NCBI RefSeq assembly: GCF_963678635.1
Contig: NC_087065.1
Span: 55,394,397-55,458,396, forward strand
Reading direction: 5' to 3'
Length of the DNA: 64,000 nt
Source of the DNA: Symsagittifera roscoffensis
Taxonomy: Eukaryota > Xenacoelomorpha > Acoela > Convolutidae
Shown: in pieces, positions 24,755 through 35,215 of the stretch
How the letters are laid out: every line of letters begins with the position of its first letter
Position numbering within the stretch: the first letter of the stretch is position 1
The notes under the pieces: generated by a model
What the model saw: the letters and a program-made list of their open reading frames with translations, nothing else
Database searches by the model: none
Told to the model about the DNA's origin: nothing
Made by a program: the position numbers and the translations under genes

Positions 24755-26584
24755 AAAAAAACTCGGAAACGAATTTTTGGTAAGCATAGACTTTTAACAT
24801 AGCAAGCAATTCAAATTCTGTTTTTTTTTGGTATCTCGTGAACCATTTCCATTGTGAAGAAATAACATGACTAGCTAATGAATTGAATAATGAGCAGCTG
24901 TTCTGAGCTCTATAAGCATTATTTTTTACTATACTAATTTCAATTTGTTTGATCCAGCCTATTTAACTCGCCTCCGATTTTGGACAAAAGAAAAGCCGTG
25001 TTGTAAGCCTCTAGCCATGCAGATTAATGATCAATTTTATCAGTCGGAAATGATGTTTATGAAACCACTACAAAGAATACCATATTGAATAAGCCCTGAA
25101 ATAGCACATTGTCTATGGTATAAAAACCACCTTTACGGAAAAGTTAATCTTGGTCGCAATCATACATATTTCTTGACTCTGTTCCTTGAAAGCTGAACAG
25201 AATGCTCAATCTTTTCAGCTTCGCTTCTTCGGCAGTGCTTTTAACTTCAACCTTTTTTTTGTTAAATTTCGATAGCCATAGAACTGCGAGAAAACCAAAA
25301 TGAGGGTCATTTTTTGAAAAAAAAGTGGGTAAAAGGGGCGGAAGAACGCTCAAACCCACCAATATAAGGTTTTTCCGGTTTTTCCTGTTCTAAATTCGAG
25401 ACAAAACCTTGAAAATTTTCACAGCTCTTGTGAAGTAGCGAGCATTTTTCATTCTTCACCTTTCAAAACTCTCTTTATAGGTTTAAGAGGGCGGTTTTTT
25501 TCTAAAATTTTTGACAATAAAGGGGTTTAATTTCAGTTTCTTTCTACTATAGTGTTTTCTGTGCAGACAAGGGTTCTAAAAAATGGTTGCATTAAGCTAA
25601 TTGACTTCTTTTGCCTTTCAAATTCGGATTCATAAACAAAAAGATGATTACTTAGCCTTAGAAAAACTTGAATATTCTTTTTCTAAATATGACTTATGCA
25701 TCACTTTGACATGTGTAGAAAAAAAGATTTGCTAAAAATCTTCGCAAGCAGCAGACTGATGTGACGGGTGGAAATGGTAGTTAATATGATTGTAAAAAAC
25801 GACTGAGTTAACTATATAGCCGGCGGATATTTGTGTTTATTTTTATAGTGATTAGGCCGGATTTCGCTCCATCATCTCCACCTGAGTCTGATCTTACCCA
25901 ATTTCGAAATTTCGAACCAGATCTGGGCGGGGCAAACAAACCTGAGCTATTGAAGGAAAATTCACGGCACAGTTCACATAGAAAAATTTATCATGCAATT
26001 TTGAAAAATATTATGCTGAAATTTTGATTGCCGCTCGGCTGCTGCAGGTTGAATCCATTTTTCTCCTAAACTATTGAGGTTCAAAGGAGAAAAAACTTCG
26101 AAAATTAAACCTTAGTAAAAAGTCTTTTCTATGTGTACTTCTTCCGCTTGTTGGTGGCTACACACTCATTTCTAGAGGTCTTTTAAGAACTTTGTAATCG
26201 TTTTAATTCAGACCTTTGTTCCAGTCTCTACTTTTATCAGTTTTGTCGTCATGAAGGATGCCTCTCAATCAAAATGCCTCTCAAAATTTCACTTGCTTTA
26301 AAATATAGGCAAATCAGGGGCACATCTAGATTTTCAAAAAAAATCAAAAAATTTTGTCGACACTTTTTTAGGTTAACTAAATTGAGTTTTCGAGCTCTCC
26401 CAAAACACTAAGAAAACGCTTTTTGGCCAACTTTTTTTGGTGAAAAGTGTTACGCAAGATAGCGTGACTCAGGGTTTACTTTTCGGGTTATTATGCTGTC
26501 GGGGTTTTGAGATGTAAATAATTTGAGATCAAGTCCCGTTTGAACCAAATTAATGCCTCGGGAAGAGTTGACATTATTACTCAC
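24755..26584. other. Intronic AT-rich DNA
   Basis: Left part of the EGF2-EGF3 intron in window coordinates. A possible single hAT-type end (CAGGGGCACATCTAGA) occurs at 26317-26332. I recognise no exon or RNA gene. Confidence 0.45.
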
Positions 26585-26740
26585 CGTCGTTGCAGTGTAT
26601 CCCGTGGAACCCACTGGCACAGGAGCACCCGAACGGGTCCTGCATACAGAACAGGTAGGAGCTGCAGGACCTGCCTCCGAACTCATCAGGAGCCCCACAT
26701 CGCGAGGTGCAGCCGGCGTCGAACCAGGACTCCTCGCAAG
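26585..26740 (-). CDS. Tie: Tie-like exon: EGF-like module 2
   Basis: A 52-codon exon with acceptor CTTTGCTGCAG and strong donor GACG|GTGAGT. The peptide begins CEESWFDAGCTSRCG, has SYLFCMQDPFGCSCASG in the middle and ends GIHCND. The D-P-F/Y-G-C-S-C-A-S/T-G core is diagnostic: vertebrate Tie EGF2 has the same unusual longer middle loop followed by this core. Eight cysteines. Phase 1 on both sides. Open frames on the opposite strand here are shadows of its high GC content. Confidence 0.94.
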
Positions 26741-27260
26741 CTGCAGCAAAGAAAGAAACTTATTTCTCCAAACCGTTTCAAACGAACAAGTTTCATCAAA
26801 AACACGAACCGATTATAAAAAAAGACCTGAATTTATGAAACGAGACTCAGAGAGGGGACAGACAACGTGATTATTGTCCACTTTACAGCCTAGAAAAACA
26901 ATAGGAAGTAAAAGCTATTTTGTCATTTTATGCTTCCATCGTGGGTCTCGAAACTATTTTAAGAAAAGTCGAAGTTCGAGTGCTAAGTCGATGCAATTTT
27001 TACCGATTGAACCTGAAAATTGGTCTGAGGATAGTTTAACAGTCCTACGACTGATGCAAAGATGTTCCGAAACTAGACAAAAGCAGAGTGTTTCACGCAC
27101 TTTTAGAAACTCTTTGTGCATCTCGCGAGTTTCTGGAAGCACTGGCTAGGAAATGTCAGAAAATGATAACCAATCAGAATCTATTCGCTAAAGCTTGAAC
27201 AGCTTTTATGTTGGTTGTTTTTCTGGCAGATAGATGGTCTTATACTGTTCGCATGCTTAC

Positions 27261-27392
27261 CATGTTCGCAGTATTTGCCCTTGAATCCCGGAGGACAAAT
27301 ACACTCTCCCATAAGTTGGTCACATACTCCCCCATTGTGACAGATTGGACAGTGCTCGGAACATGCACGACCCCAGATCAGGGGCTCACACT
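27261..27392 (-). CDS. Tie: Tie-like exon: EGF-like module 1
   Basis: A 44-codon exon between acceptor TTTTTCTACAG and donor CATG|GTAAGC. With the incoming G it reads ECEPLIWGRACSEHC and then a GGVC-GEC-IC-PPGFKGKYC core. Eight cysteines are arranged as in laminin-type EGF modules. Tie1/Tie2 EGF1 has the same spacing and the same C-I-C-P-P-G-F/W ending, which makes this one of the clearest matches in the window. Phase 1 on both sides. It is 520 nt upstream, in transcript order, of the EGF2 exon. Confidence 0.94.
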
Positions 27393-28211
27393 CTGTAGAA
27401 AAAAAACAATGATTATTATCGGGAAAGTAGGGGATGTTTTTTCTCGTGGTGTTTTCGTTTTCCAGTTTCGTGGAAAATTATGCCTTTTTAAACTTATGAT
27501 GTTGTTTTCTTTGACCATTTTGGTGATCAAACTAATAGTTTTTGTTAGAAAGTGTTCATGTGTATATCACAAATCTCGGTACTATTAAGCACAAAATGAA
27601 AATGGTTTAACAGTTATAACTTTTTGTAAAGTTATTGAAACTAAAAAATGTATGCGCGCTTTTCCGCTCCGACTTAGCACTGAATCATTTGCGAAACAGC
27701 TACGAAAACCGGAGTTAGCGCAGAATTCTCTCTTAGTCAGTGATGATTTTTAGAATAGCCATCGTCGCACTGAAATATCCATGATTCAGCGCTGCAATTT
27801 AGTCAAAATCTTCATCGCTATTCGAGGCCCTGATCAGAGACCAATTATTCATGATCAGTCCATTTGCAACACTGATTCATCTTATAGTGCTGAACCAGTG
27901 ATGATTATCCCTGCGAGGTCAACACGGGTTGGCTCTTTAGGAGATTATTTTAAAATAAAGTCAGCTTTTTGTCCAATTTTTTTAATTTTGAAGTTTCTTT
28001 AGTTGATGATTTAAGGGGAAAAGAATTTAAAAATAATGTGAGTTTTTGGTTCGCTTTCAATTGAAAACTAGAACTTATCTGAAACGGTTCTCAAACAGCT
28101 CACGGTAATTAATTGATATGACAGCATTTTTTGTCAAGTTGATTCCTGTGACTCAAACAACTATCATGTTTTCAAAATGCCATATTGATGCTCACTTTTT
28201 ATGCAAAAAAT

Positions 28212-28581
28212 ACAGCTTGTTTATCAGGGCAAAGCCCTGAATATTCCGACTGCTGTTCAGTTCAGATCAAATATTTTTTGGGAAAAAAAAAACATTGAAA
28301 TCTTAAGCAATTTGCGTTAGGTTTTCCTCATTATGAATAAAATCTTCAAATTGCGCATAAATTAATCCAGAGTTTGGCCAAATTGGCAACTTTCAAACTC
28401 CCAGCATTTTGCAAAAAGTGATCATTTGTAAAATAGATTTTTACATTTGATTTTAGGGTGTTGATTGTTTTCAATGGGGTATAAAACTTTTTGTTAAAAA
28501 CAGTTATTTTGATCGCCGATAATTGACTGAATAAAAAACTGCTTCAAGCATAAACATTGCGTTTTTCTCGAAAATCGAACA
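28212..28581 (-). repeat. Helentron-like element, second subfamily, diverged
   Basis: Starts with ATCAGGGCAAAGCCCTGAAT (stem-loop) and a TTCCGACTGC repeat. The interior resembles the copy at 48901-49215 (GGCCAAATTGGCAACTTTC-type) rather than the main family. The right end is degenerate. Confidence 0.5.
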
Positions 28582-28963
28582 ATATATGGCTTGGCCTACT
28601 GCGAGAATTCAATCGGCACTAAAGTCCATGCAAACTAGTTTTAGACTGATATCCAGATAATTGCTTCAATGAACTTTTCATGGGCAAAGTATAATATTAA
28701 GAGATAAAAACGTTGGCAAATATAGTCACTGAGTGGGCTTCAAAATCAGATACTACCTAAAATTAAATCAAATAATAAATCGAACGACCACTTTATCAAT
28801 TTAAAATTGCCAAATTTTCTGAGAATTGAACAAAATAGACTTTTTGCGTATAGCTAATCATAGATTACATTATGACAGGCAGCTTTTCTACCAACAAAAC
28901 CTGGTGTTGTTCAACATATCATGAGTTGTAAAACTAGCTGAGCTGATTGTTGAGATGAATGTC

Positions 28964-29280
28964 AAACGACTAAACCAATAACTGATTTTGGTTTCTGATT
29001 ACAGCATTTATTTTTTCTCTGCATCACTGATTGCTGGAATTGTACAGTTATCTAAAATTTTTCTGTCGATATTTCTCTTTAAAATTTCAATTGTTCTTGT
29101 TATGAAAATAATTTATAATAATTAGTACAAATTATTTTCACAACAAGAACAATTGAGTTTAGAAAGAGGAATATGGACAGAAAATTGAAGGATAACTGTA
29201 AATCCACCAATCAGCGATGCTCAAAAAAGCTAAAAAGCTTAAGTCAAAACTCAAAGTCAGTTATTGTTTTAGTCGGTTCT
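28964..29280. repeat. Long imperfect inverted repeat (foldback), copy 1
   Basis: The left arm begins AACGACTAAACCAATAACTG. The right arm, on the minus strand, begins AACCGACTAAAACAATAAC. Pairing continues inward through GCATCACTGATTGCTGG versus GCATCGCTGATTGGTGG and CAATTGTTCTTGTT to a short AT loop near 29126. Arms of about 140 nt, roughly 75-80% paired by eye. Confidence 0.85.
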
Positions 29281-29409
29281 AGTCGGTCAAAAAATTGGTG
29301 TTTTTGGTCACGCTGGTGGAAAAATAAAGTCAAAAACTCGGCCCCGGGTATCGTTTATTTTTCTGTTCAACTTTTTTGGTCGAAAAACTTCTCGTTCGAT
29401 TGTTTTAAC

Positions 29410-29690
29410 TGCGTCCTCTTTGGAACGTTTTTCTCCAGTCGTTTTTTTTCTGATTGCCGTTAACTTTTCTTCGGCCGTGCCAGTCGCCGTTAATTTTTCT
29501 TTGGTCGCGCCGGTCGCGTTTAGCTTTCCTTTTCTTGCGCCGGTCGCGGACACATATTACCTCGGTCTGCAAAGTCTGGAAGTACCAAATTTTGGTCTCG
29601 GCGGTATGAAAATATCCAACTTCGGTAGCAGCAGTCTGGAAATACGAAAATTTGGTCGCGATCGTCTGATCATAAAACAGCAACCTCGAC
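29410..29690. repeat. 30-bp minisatellite, copy 1
   Basis: Successive 30-bp units: three ending in GCCAGTC or GCCGGTC, then three of the form GTCTGGAAATACCAAATTTT followed by GGTCGCGA-like sequence. Because 30 is a multiple of three, the array is open in several frames on both strands and produces decapeptide repeats, probably without being coding. It lies just past the donor of the receptor exon. Related, shorter GTCTG-AAA units appear on its other side at 30150-30340. Confidence 0.85.
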
Positions 29691-29738
29691 CCGAAAATAT
29701 AATAAAATAATATTATTGGTATGAATATATTGACTAAC

Positions 29739-29879
29739 CAGACACAATGAGTCTGAGAAGTCCCACCCTGCCTTGGGTCCTGTCAGCCTCTGATTGGTAG
29801 AACTCATACACACCGCCGTCTGATAGCAACACACTGTGGATGCGCTGCTGCTGCGAGTTCCACCATGGCAAAGATTTCC
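29739..29879 (-). CDS. Tie: Tie-like exon: second half of Ig2, copy 2 in transcript order
   Basis: Same 141-nt exon as 35075-35215. I found no base difference in the exon or in the splice sites read by eye, whereas the flanking intron copies differ by scattered substitutions and indels. It follows acceptor GTTGCAG and ends at donor TCTG|GTTAGT, phase 1-1. It is the copy closer to the EGF1 exon (2.3 kb away). It may be a mutually exclusive alternative to the other copy, a redundant one skipped by splicing, or the product of an assembly duplication. The seamless duplication junction and the differing flanks argue against the last. Confidence 0.86.
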
Positions 29880-30149
29880 CTGCAACACAAAACCAGTCTT
29901 TTAATAGCATTGCATTGAAGTAAAATAAAGACATTATTTCACTATTTACTTAACCCATTTGGTCAAACGATCCGTATTTTTTCCCCTAAAAGTGCCTTCG
30001 TTGCCATTAGATATTATTTTTAAATGGAGGTATACTAGTACAGTTTTCTCAAACAGCTAATGGCTGCGCATGTTGCCGGCAAGAGGTCAGCGAAAAAGTT
30101 CCAGTCTTTCCAGTCTGTCCAGTCCGATATTCATTCCGCGGCCGACAGG

Positions 30150-30340
30150 GTTTGTAGACGACGCGGACAAAGTCCGGAAACTTCGAATTTTGGTCGAGAT
30201 TTTTCAGATATTAGACATAATAATCTAGAAGTTAGTCGCGATACAATCCGGAAATTAGCAGCGAGATAGTCTGAAAATTAGTCGTGTTATAGTCTGAATA
30301 TGAGACACGACAGTCTGAACACAAGTCGTTTCAGTCACGT
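30150..30340. repeat. Degenerate GTCTGAAA short repeats upstream of the duplicated exon (copy 1)
   Basis: Several units of 21-30 bp, such as AATCCGGAAATTAGCAGCG, AGTCTGAAAATTAGTCGTG and AGTCTGAATATGAGACACG, related to the 30-bp minisatellite on the other side of the exon. The same stretch occurs at about 35486-35676. Confidence 0.65.
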
Positions 30341-32335
30341 AAATGCGGACCTGGAAACTATCCATGATCTCGATCAAAAATCCGAGAAGCGATATTTGCA
30401 GGTACAAATTACCAGTTTTGAGGACTTGATATCATAAAAAACGGTTTTAATCTCAAAAAATAAAAAAGAACTCATAATATAAGGTTTAAACTTCAGGAGA
30501 ACCCAATTTTTGTTGAATTGAAACTCGTATAGCCTAGTCGTATAAGAAAATTTTAAAACAGCATGCAAAATATTATAATTATAGGGGAAAAAGATTAAAT
30601 CTGCTGATTTTTTAAAAATAAAATGAATATCATAGAAAAATCAATGCATGAATACAATTCCTTGCAAACAAAGTAAGCCGCTTACAAAAGCTGGGTTTTG
30701 CCTAATTTTAGTTTTACAAAAGTTTAATAATTTTTTAGGAGTTTTTAACGCGTTTTCGGAATAAAGAATTCAAAAGTTTTCAGCAAAAGTTCGATTTTTT
30801 TAAAAATTGTTTTTATTCCTAAAAAGATTTTGCTTTTAGCTCTAGTTTTACTAAGCATTTTTTCGTTCAGATTTTTTTATCACGCCACGCAGAAAAAAAA
30901 CAACAATAAATTGAAAAGACTTTTGTTGTATTTTTTTAAGATTATGGCCGGAACTTTCTGTCTACTTGCGCAGTAACCGGCTATCATTGTTATCATTTTG
31001 GTGACGTTTCTTGCGGGATGTGATCAGGAAAACTATTCAAACGCGTTAAAAAATAGTGATATAGACATAATCAACAAAAAAAATTGAATTGGAAAAAGAA
31101 GCTGTCAGATGTTTTGCAGAATGATTTTTTCGAAGCTTATCTTACCAAAGAAGTGCCAAATGAAGCTTCCAAAACATTTTTTTGAAGTAGAAACCAAAAT
31201 TTTTAAGGAAAACTTTCAGTCTAAATTTTCCTGAGCAAAGCAAGAACTGCTCGAAATTTCACTTTATTTGCTCGAACTTAGACTATTCATTTAAAATTTA
31301 AAATCGATTTTTCACGACACTCCGACATCTTTTTTGAAAGCATAGCGAAGGATATCAATATGATAAACCACTTGACCTCATTTTGCGAGGAAAACAGAAA
31401 GAGAAAAAATAACATAAACAGACCCTAAGCTAAAATTTCCTCCCCATTTTCAATGGTGGCTATAAAATTGATAGGTTTTTTTAGCACAATCGGATGGAGG
31501 AGTAAGAAAAAAGAACCCATCTAATTGACTCGCTTAGCAAACAGGAAGTCGGAAATGGTACTGCTTAATTAGGCAATACTTTTGACCACCAAACTTGGAT
31601 TTTAACCACCATGCATTTGCAGTCGATGACTGTCTGTTGACTGATTCACTTATAAAAACGATTAATCAAATGGTATTAAAAATCATGTTTTGGGTGGTTT
31701 TCTAATAACTTGCTGACAAAATAGGGTCTTGGAGAATTGAAAAACCTCGAAAAACCTGATTTGACAAATATACTCTCTTTTCTGACAAACCTTCCATTTG
31801 AAACTATAATTATACTATGGCTAGCATGAATTAAGTTTGCAATAGTCGAACTAACCCACTTAAACCAGATACATCACCTCCAGGTGCACTCGAGTAAAAA
31901 AAAACTCAAACAATTGATCTGAGGATAATTAAGCTAGAAAAAAAGCGGAAACAACCGTGTGAAAGTTTATCGAGTGAAAAAATTTGTTTCATCCATAGCA
32001 CACTTCATTAACTGAAAAAAAAACGAATTACCACATTTCTTTATCTTTTTTTAAAAACTTTTCCAGCCAAAAGAAGCTTTAACTCAGAAATTTACGCAAT
32101 TAGAAAACTACTTTTCGGTGTTTTTGGTAGAAGTAATTGATTTTCATGGCGCCATTTTGTTTTCAGTATTGCATTATTTCAACTACTTGTTTTAAGTGTT
32201 TTGGTTCACACTTTGGCGTCAAAATTGTAAGAAAAATAATCATTTAAGAATTTTCTAAATGAAAAAGTTTTCACTTCAAAGCATACGTCCATGGTACAAA
32301 AAATCAGCGCTCATTTTTGATCGCAAATAAAAGGC
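30341..32335. other. Intronic DNA with a dispersed repeat
   Basis: The stretch 30875-31000 (CACGCCACGCAGAAAAA, then TTGCGCAGTAACCGGCTATC) recurs in diverged form at 53085-53160 and, through the duplication, at about 36210-36330. Beyond that no feature was recognised. Confidence 0.5.
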
Positions 32336-32339
32336 AACT

Positions 32340-32812
32340 AGACTTCTTGTATCAAGGCGAAGCCCTGTATGTTTGAATTGCGTTTTTAGCTCTTTCAGTT
32401 CACTTGAAAAACAATGATAAACTTTTTAAAAAATGAAAACGAAATTAAATTTGTTTTTTTTTGCGAAAACCGCACGCTATCAAAAAAAAATGATTTTTTT
32501 TTGCATACAGCAAATATCAAAACGACCAAGATGCATGCCTCAATTCAATTTAGAACGACTTCTAAGACGGACTTAATCTCTGGTGCTTATGCTATAACGT
32601 GGTATTTACCTCAAATAACCAAAATGGCAAAATTTAAACTTCACAAAAATGATCACAGGTAAAATATTTTTTTAAAAATAAAATTTGTGCTCAAGATAAC
32701 AATAGTTTTCTGATAATACAAAAAAAACTGCCAAAAATTCAAAGTTTGTCTGGAAAAAAAAACACCGCGAGTACAAATAATTCATTACTTTTTTCGAAAG
32801 ACGATGAACATC
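32340..32812 (-). repeat. Diverged Helentron-like element (duplicated at 37676-38146)
   Basis: Begins CTTCTTGTATCAAGGCGAAG, keeps GACGGACTTAATCTCTG and CAAAATGGCAAAATTTAAAC, and ends near TTTTTTCGAAAGACGATGAAC. The terminal inverted repeats are decayed. Confidence 0.6.
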
Positions 32813-33585
32813 AAAATTTTATGTGAAAAGCTGATATAAATAATCAAAGCAACAAAATTATCTGTAGAGCAAAACAACTAAAATCCCTTCCCGGCCACCA
32901 TAAACCGATCTATAATTTTTGTATATGATTAGCTTTAAAATACATTTATTTCAATACGATCTTATTTATGATCCTAAATATGCTTCTTCAAAAAAGACAA
33001 GATTGATTTTAAAACGTTAATTCTTGGCCTTCATTGATACACAAACCTTTTTCACGTCGCTTTTGGCAATTTATGCAATAAACTTGAAAAAAAAACGTGT
33101 TCTTCTCAAGATTAGTACTTTTTATCCTCTCTAGCCATAAGAAAAAAAATTAATGTCGAAAAGCAAAAAAATCCTGCCGTAACATCAGATTACGAGAGGA
33201 GAGTTGTGTTTCGGTGCTGGACGTATGATTCGACCATGCACAACCAACTATATTTGTTTCGAATGTGCTCTATTTATGTTTCGAGTTACTGCTATATCCA
33301 AAACCTTTTCTCGACTATCCTTTTTCGGTCGAGCACTGACATTAAGCTTCACGTTGAAAATCGAAAAATACAGTGAGTAATTTTATATATTATCATTGAC
33401 GTTTGTGAAGCTGGTGCGAGATACCTAATCTATTTCGAATAAAGCAATATGTAAGCTTGGCAGAACTCATTTTGATTCGTACGAACTTCAGTTTTCAATG
33501 GTTAAACCAAAATTTTCTTTGCCAGAGTGAAAACTGTGCTATGAAATAAGCAACAGACTCGGCAAAATTAGTGTATCAAATAACA

Positions 33586-33950
33586 CAAGACTGCTCGTAT
33601 CAGGGCGAAGCCCTGAATGTTCCGACTGCCTTCTAAGGTTTATGGAGCAGTAATAACATTTAAAAAAATTAAATAAAATAAAATAAAAATTTTTTTCTCT
33701 AAAATTTGAATTTTTTTTTGAAAATTATCTCCCCCACACGCCATATAAAGTACAAAAGGATAGATTTTGCTCCTTGTAACAAATCAATTATGGCATATAA
33801 GCTTCCTTGAATCAATTTGGAACGATTTCTAAGACGGATTAAATCTCGCTTACGCGTTAATAGCGCGAAGTATATCACGGATTAATTGTTCCAAATTGGC
33901 CAAAATGGCAATCTTTAAACCCCGATAACTTTACGAAAAACGATCACAGG
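33586..33950 (-). repeat. Helentron-like element truncated at duplication breakpoint
   Basis: Begins CAAGACTGCTCGTATCAGGG and stops after CGATCACAGG, where the 5.3-kb duplication restarts. The missing part is present in the counterpart 38919-39449. Confidence 0.9.
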
Positions 33951-34271
33951 TTCAACGAACTTTTCATGGGCAAAGTATAAAATTAAGAGATAAAAACGTT
34001 GGCAAATATAGTCACTGAGTGGGCTTCAAAATCAGATACTACCTAAAATTAAATCAAATAATAAATCGAACGACCATTTTATCAATTTAAAATTGCCAAA
34101 TTTTCTGAGAATTGAGCAAAATGGTTCGATTCAATCGAATGCTTAGACTTTTTGCGTATAACTAATCAATAGATTACATTATGACAGGCAGCTTTTCTAC
34201 CAACAAAACCTGGTGTTGTTCAACATATCATGAGTTGTAAAACTAGCTGAGCTGATTGTTGAGATGAATGT

Positions 34272-34590
34272 CAAACGACTAAACCAATAAATGATTTTGA
34301 TTTCTGATTACACCATTTATTTTTTCTCTGCATAACTGATTGCTGGAATTGTGCAGTTATCTAAAATTTTTCTGTCGATATTTCTCTTTCAAATTTCAAT
34401 TGATCTTGTTATGAAAATAATTTAAAATAATTAGTACAAATTATTTTCACAACAAGAACAATTGAGTTTAGAAAGAGGAATATGGACAGAAAATTGAAAG
34501 ATAACTATAAATCCACCAATCAGCGATGCTCAAAAAAGCTAAAAAGCTCAAGTCAAAACTCAAAGTCAGTTATTGTTTTAGTCGGTTCTA
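34272..34590. repeat. Long imperfect inverted repeat (foldback), copy 2
   Basis: Duplicate of the 28964-29280 hairpin within the 5.3-kb tandem duplication. It keeps both arms with a few changes. Confidence 0.83.
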
Positions 34591-34737
34591 GTCGGTCAAA
34601 AAATTGGTGTTTTTGGTCACGCTGGTGGAAAAATAAAGTCAAAAACTCGTCCCGGTATCGTTTATTTTTCTGTTCAACTTTTTTGGTGGAAAAACTTCAC
34701 GTTCGATTGTTTTAACTGCGTCCTCTTTGGAACGTTT

Positions 34738-35030
34738 TTCTCCAGTCGTTTTTTTCTGATTGCCGTTAACTTTTCTTCGGCCGAGCCAGTCGCCGTTAAT
34801 TTTTCTTTGGTCGCGCCGGTCGCGGTTAATTTTCAATCGGTCGCGCCGGTCGCGTTTAGCTTTCCTTTTCTTGCGCCGGTCGCGGACACATATTACCTCG
34901 GTCCGCAAAGTCTGGAAATACCAAATTTTGGTCTCGGCGGTATAAAAATATCCAACTTCGGTTGCAGCAGTCTGGAAATACCAAAATTTGGTCGCGACCG
35001 TCTGATCATAAAACAGCAACCTCGACCCGA
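34738..35030. repeat. 30-bp minisatellite, copy 2 (one unit longer)
   Basis: As copy 1, but with four instead of three units in the GCCGGTC block. The extra unit begins GCGGTTAATTTTCAATCGG. A 126-codon minus-strand frame (34639-35019) runs through it. In copy 1 this frame is broken by a one-base difference in a T run. Confidence 0.85.
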
Positions 35031-35074
35031 AAATATAATAAATTAATATTATTGGTATGAATATATTGACTAAC

Positions 35075-35215
35075 CAGACACAATGAGTCTGAGAAGTCCC
35101 ACCCTGCCTTGGGTCCTGTCAGCCTCTGATTGGTAGAACTCATACACACCGCCGTCTGATAGCAACACACTGTGGATGCGCTGCTGCTGCGAGTTCCACC
35201 ATGGCAAAGATTTCC
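35075..35215 (-). CDS. Tie: Tie-like exon: second half of Ig2, copy 1 in transcript order
   Basis: A 47-codon exon between acceptor GTTTTGTGTTGCAG and donor TCTG|GTTAGT. Spliced to the preceding exon it reads WRHNGKSLPWW. It contains LLSDGGVYEFYQ and ends VGLLRLIVS. The GVY motif and terminal hydrophobic strand match the F and G strands of Tie Ig2, again without the usual F-strand cysteine. The next exon adds E-C, giving LRLIVSEC, which matches the Ig2/EGF1 border of vertebrate Tie. An identical exon lies at 29739-29879 inside a tandem duplication. Both are 141 nt and phase 1-1. Including both would keep frame but add an extra half Ig domain, so use of only one copy per transcript is more likely. 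Confidence 0.88.

Larger units (their letters stand above)
28665..33950. repeat. Tandem duplication, left copy (5.3 kb, contains receptor exon)
   Basis: Matches 33951-39285 along its length at very high identity, with scattered substitutions and small indels. It starts at TTCAATGAACTTTTCATGGG. It ends inside a Helentron-like element after GATCACAGG, where the right copy begins without a gap with TTCAACGAAC. It carries the receptor exon 29739-29879, a 30-bp minisatellite and a long hairpin. Confidence 0.93.

Noticed and set aside
26540-26870. Plus-strand open frames of 92 and 105 codons
   Set aside because: Antisense shadows of the GC-rich EGF2 exon.
29739-29879. Duplicated exon as simple assembly artefact
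   Set aside because: Not excluded, but the junction is gap-free and lies inside a repeat whose intact version is present; indels between copies suggest real divergence.
34639-35019. 126-codon minus-strand frame with decapeptide repeats
   Set aside because: Result of a 30-bp minisatellite; the frame is broken in the other duplication copy.
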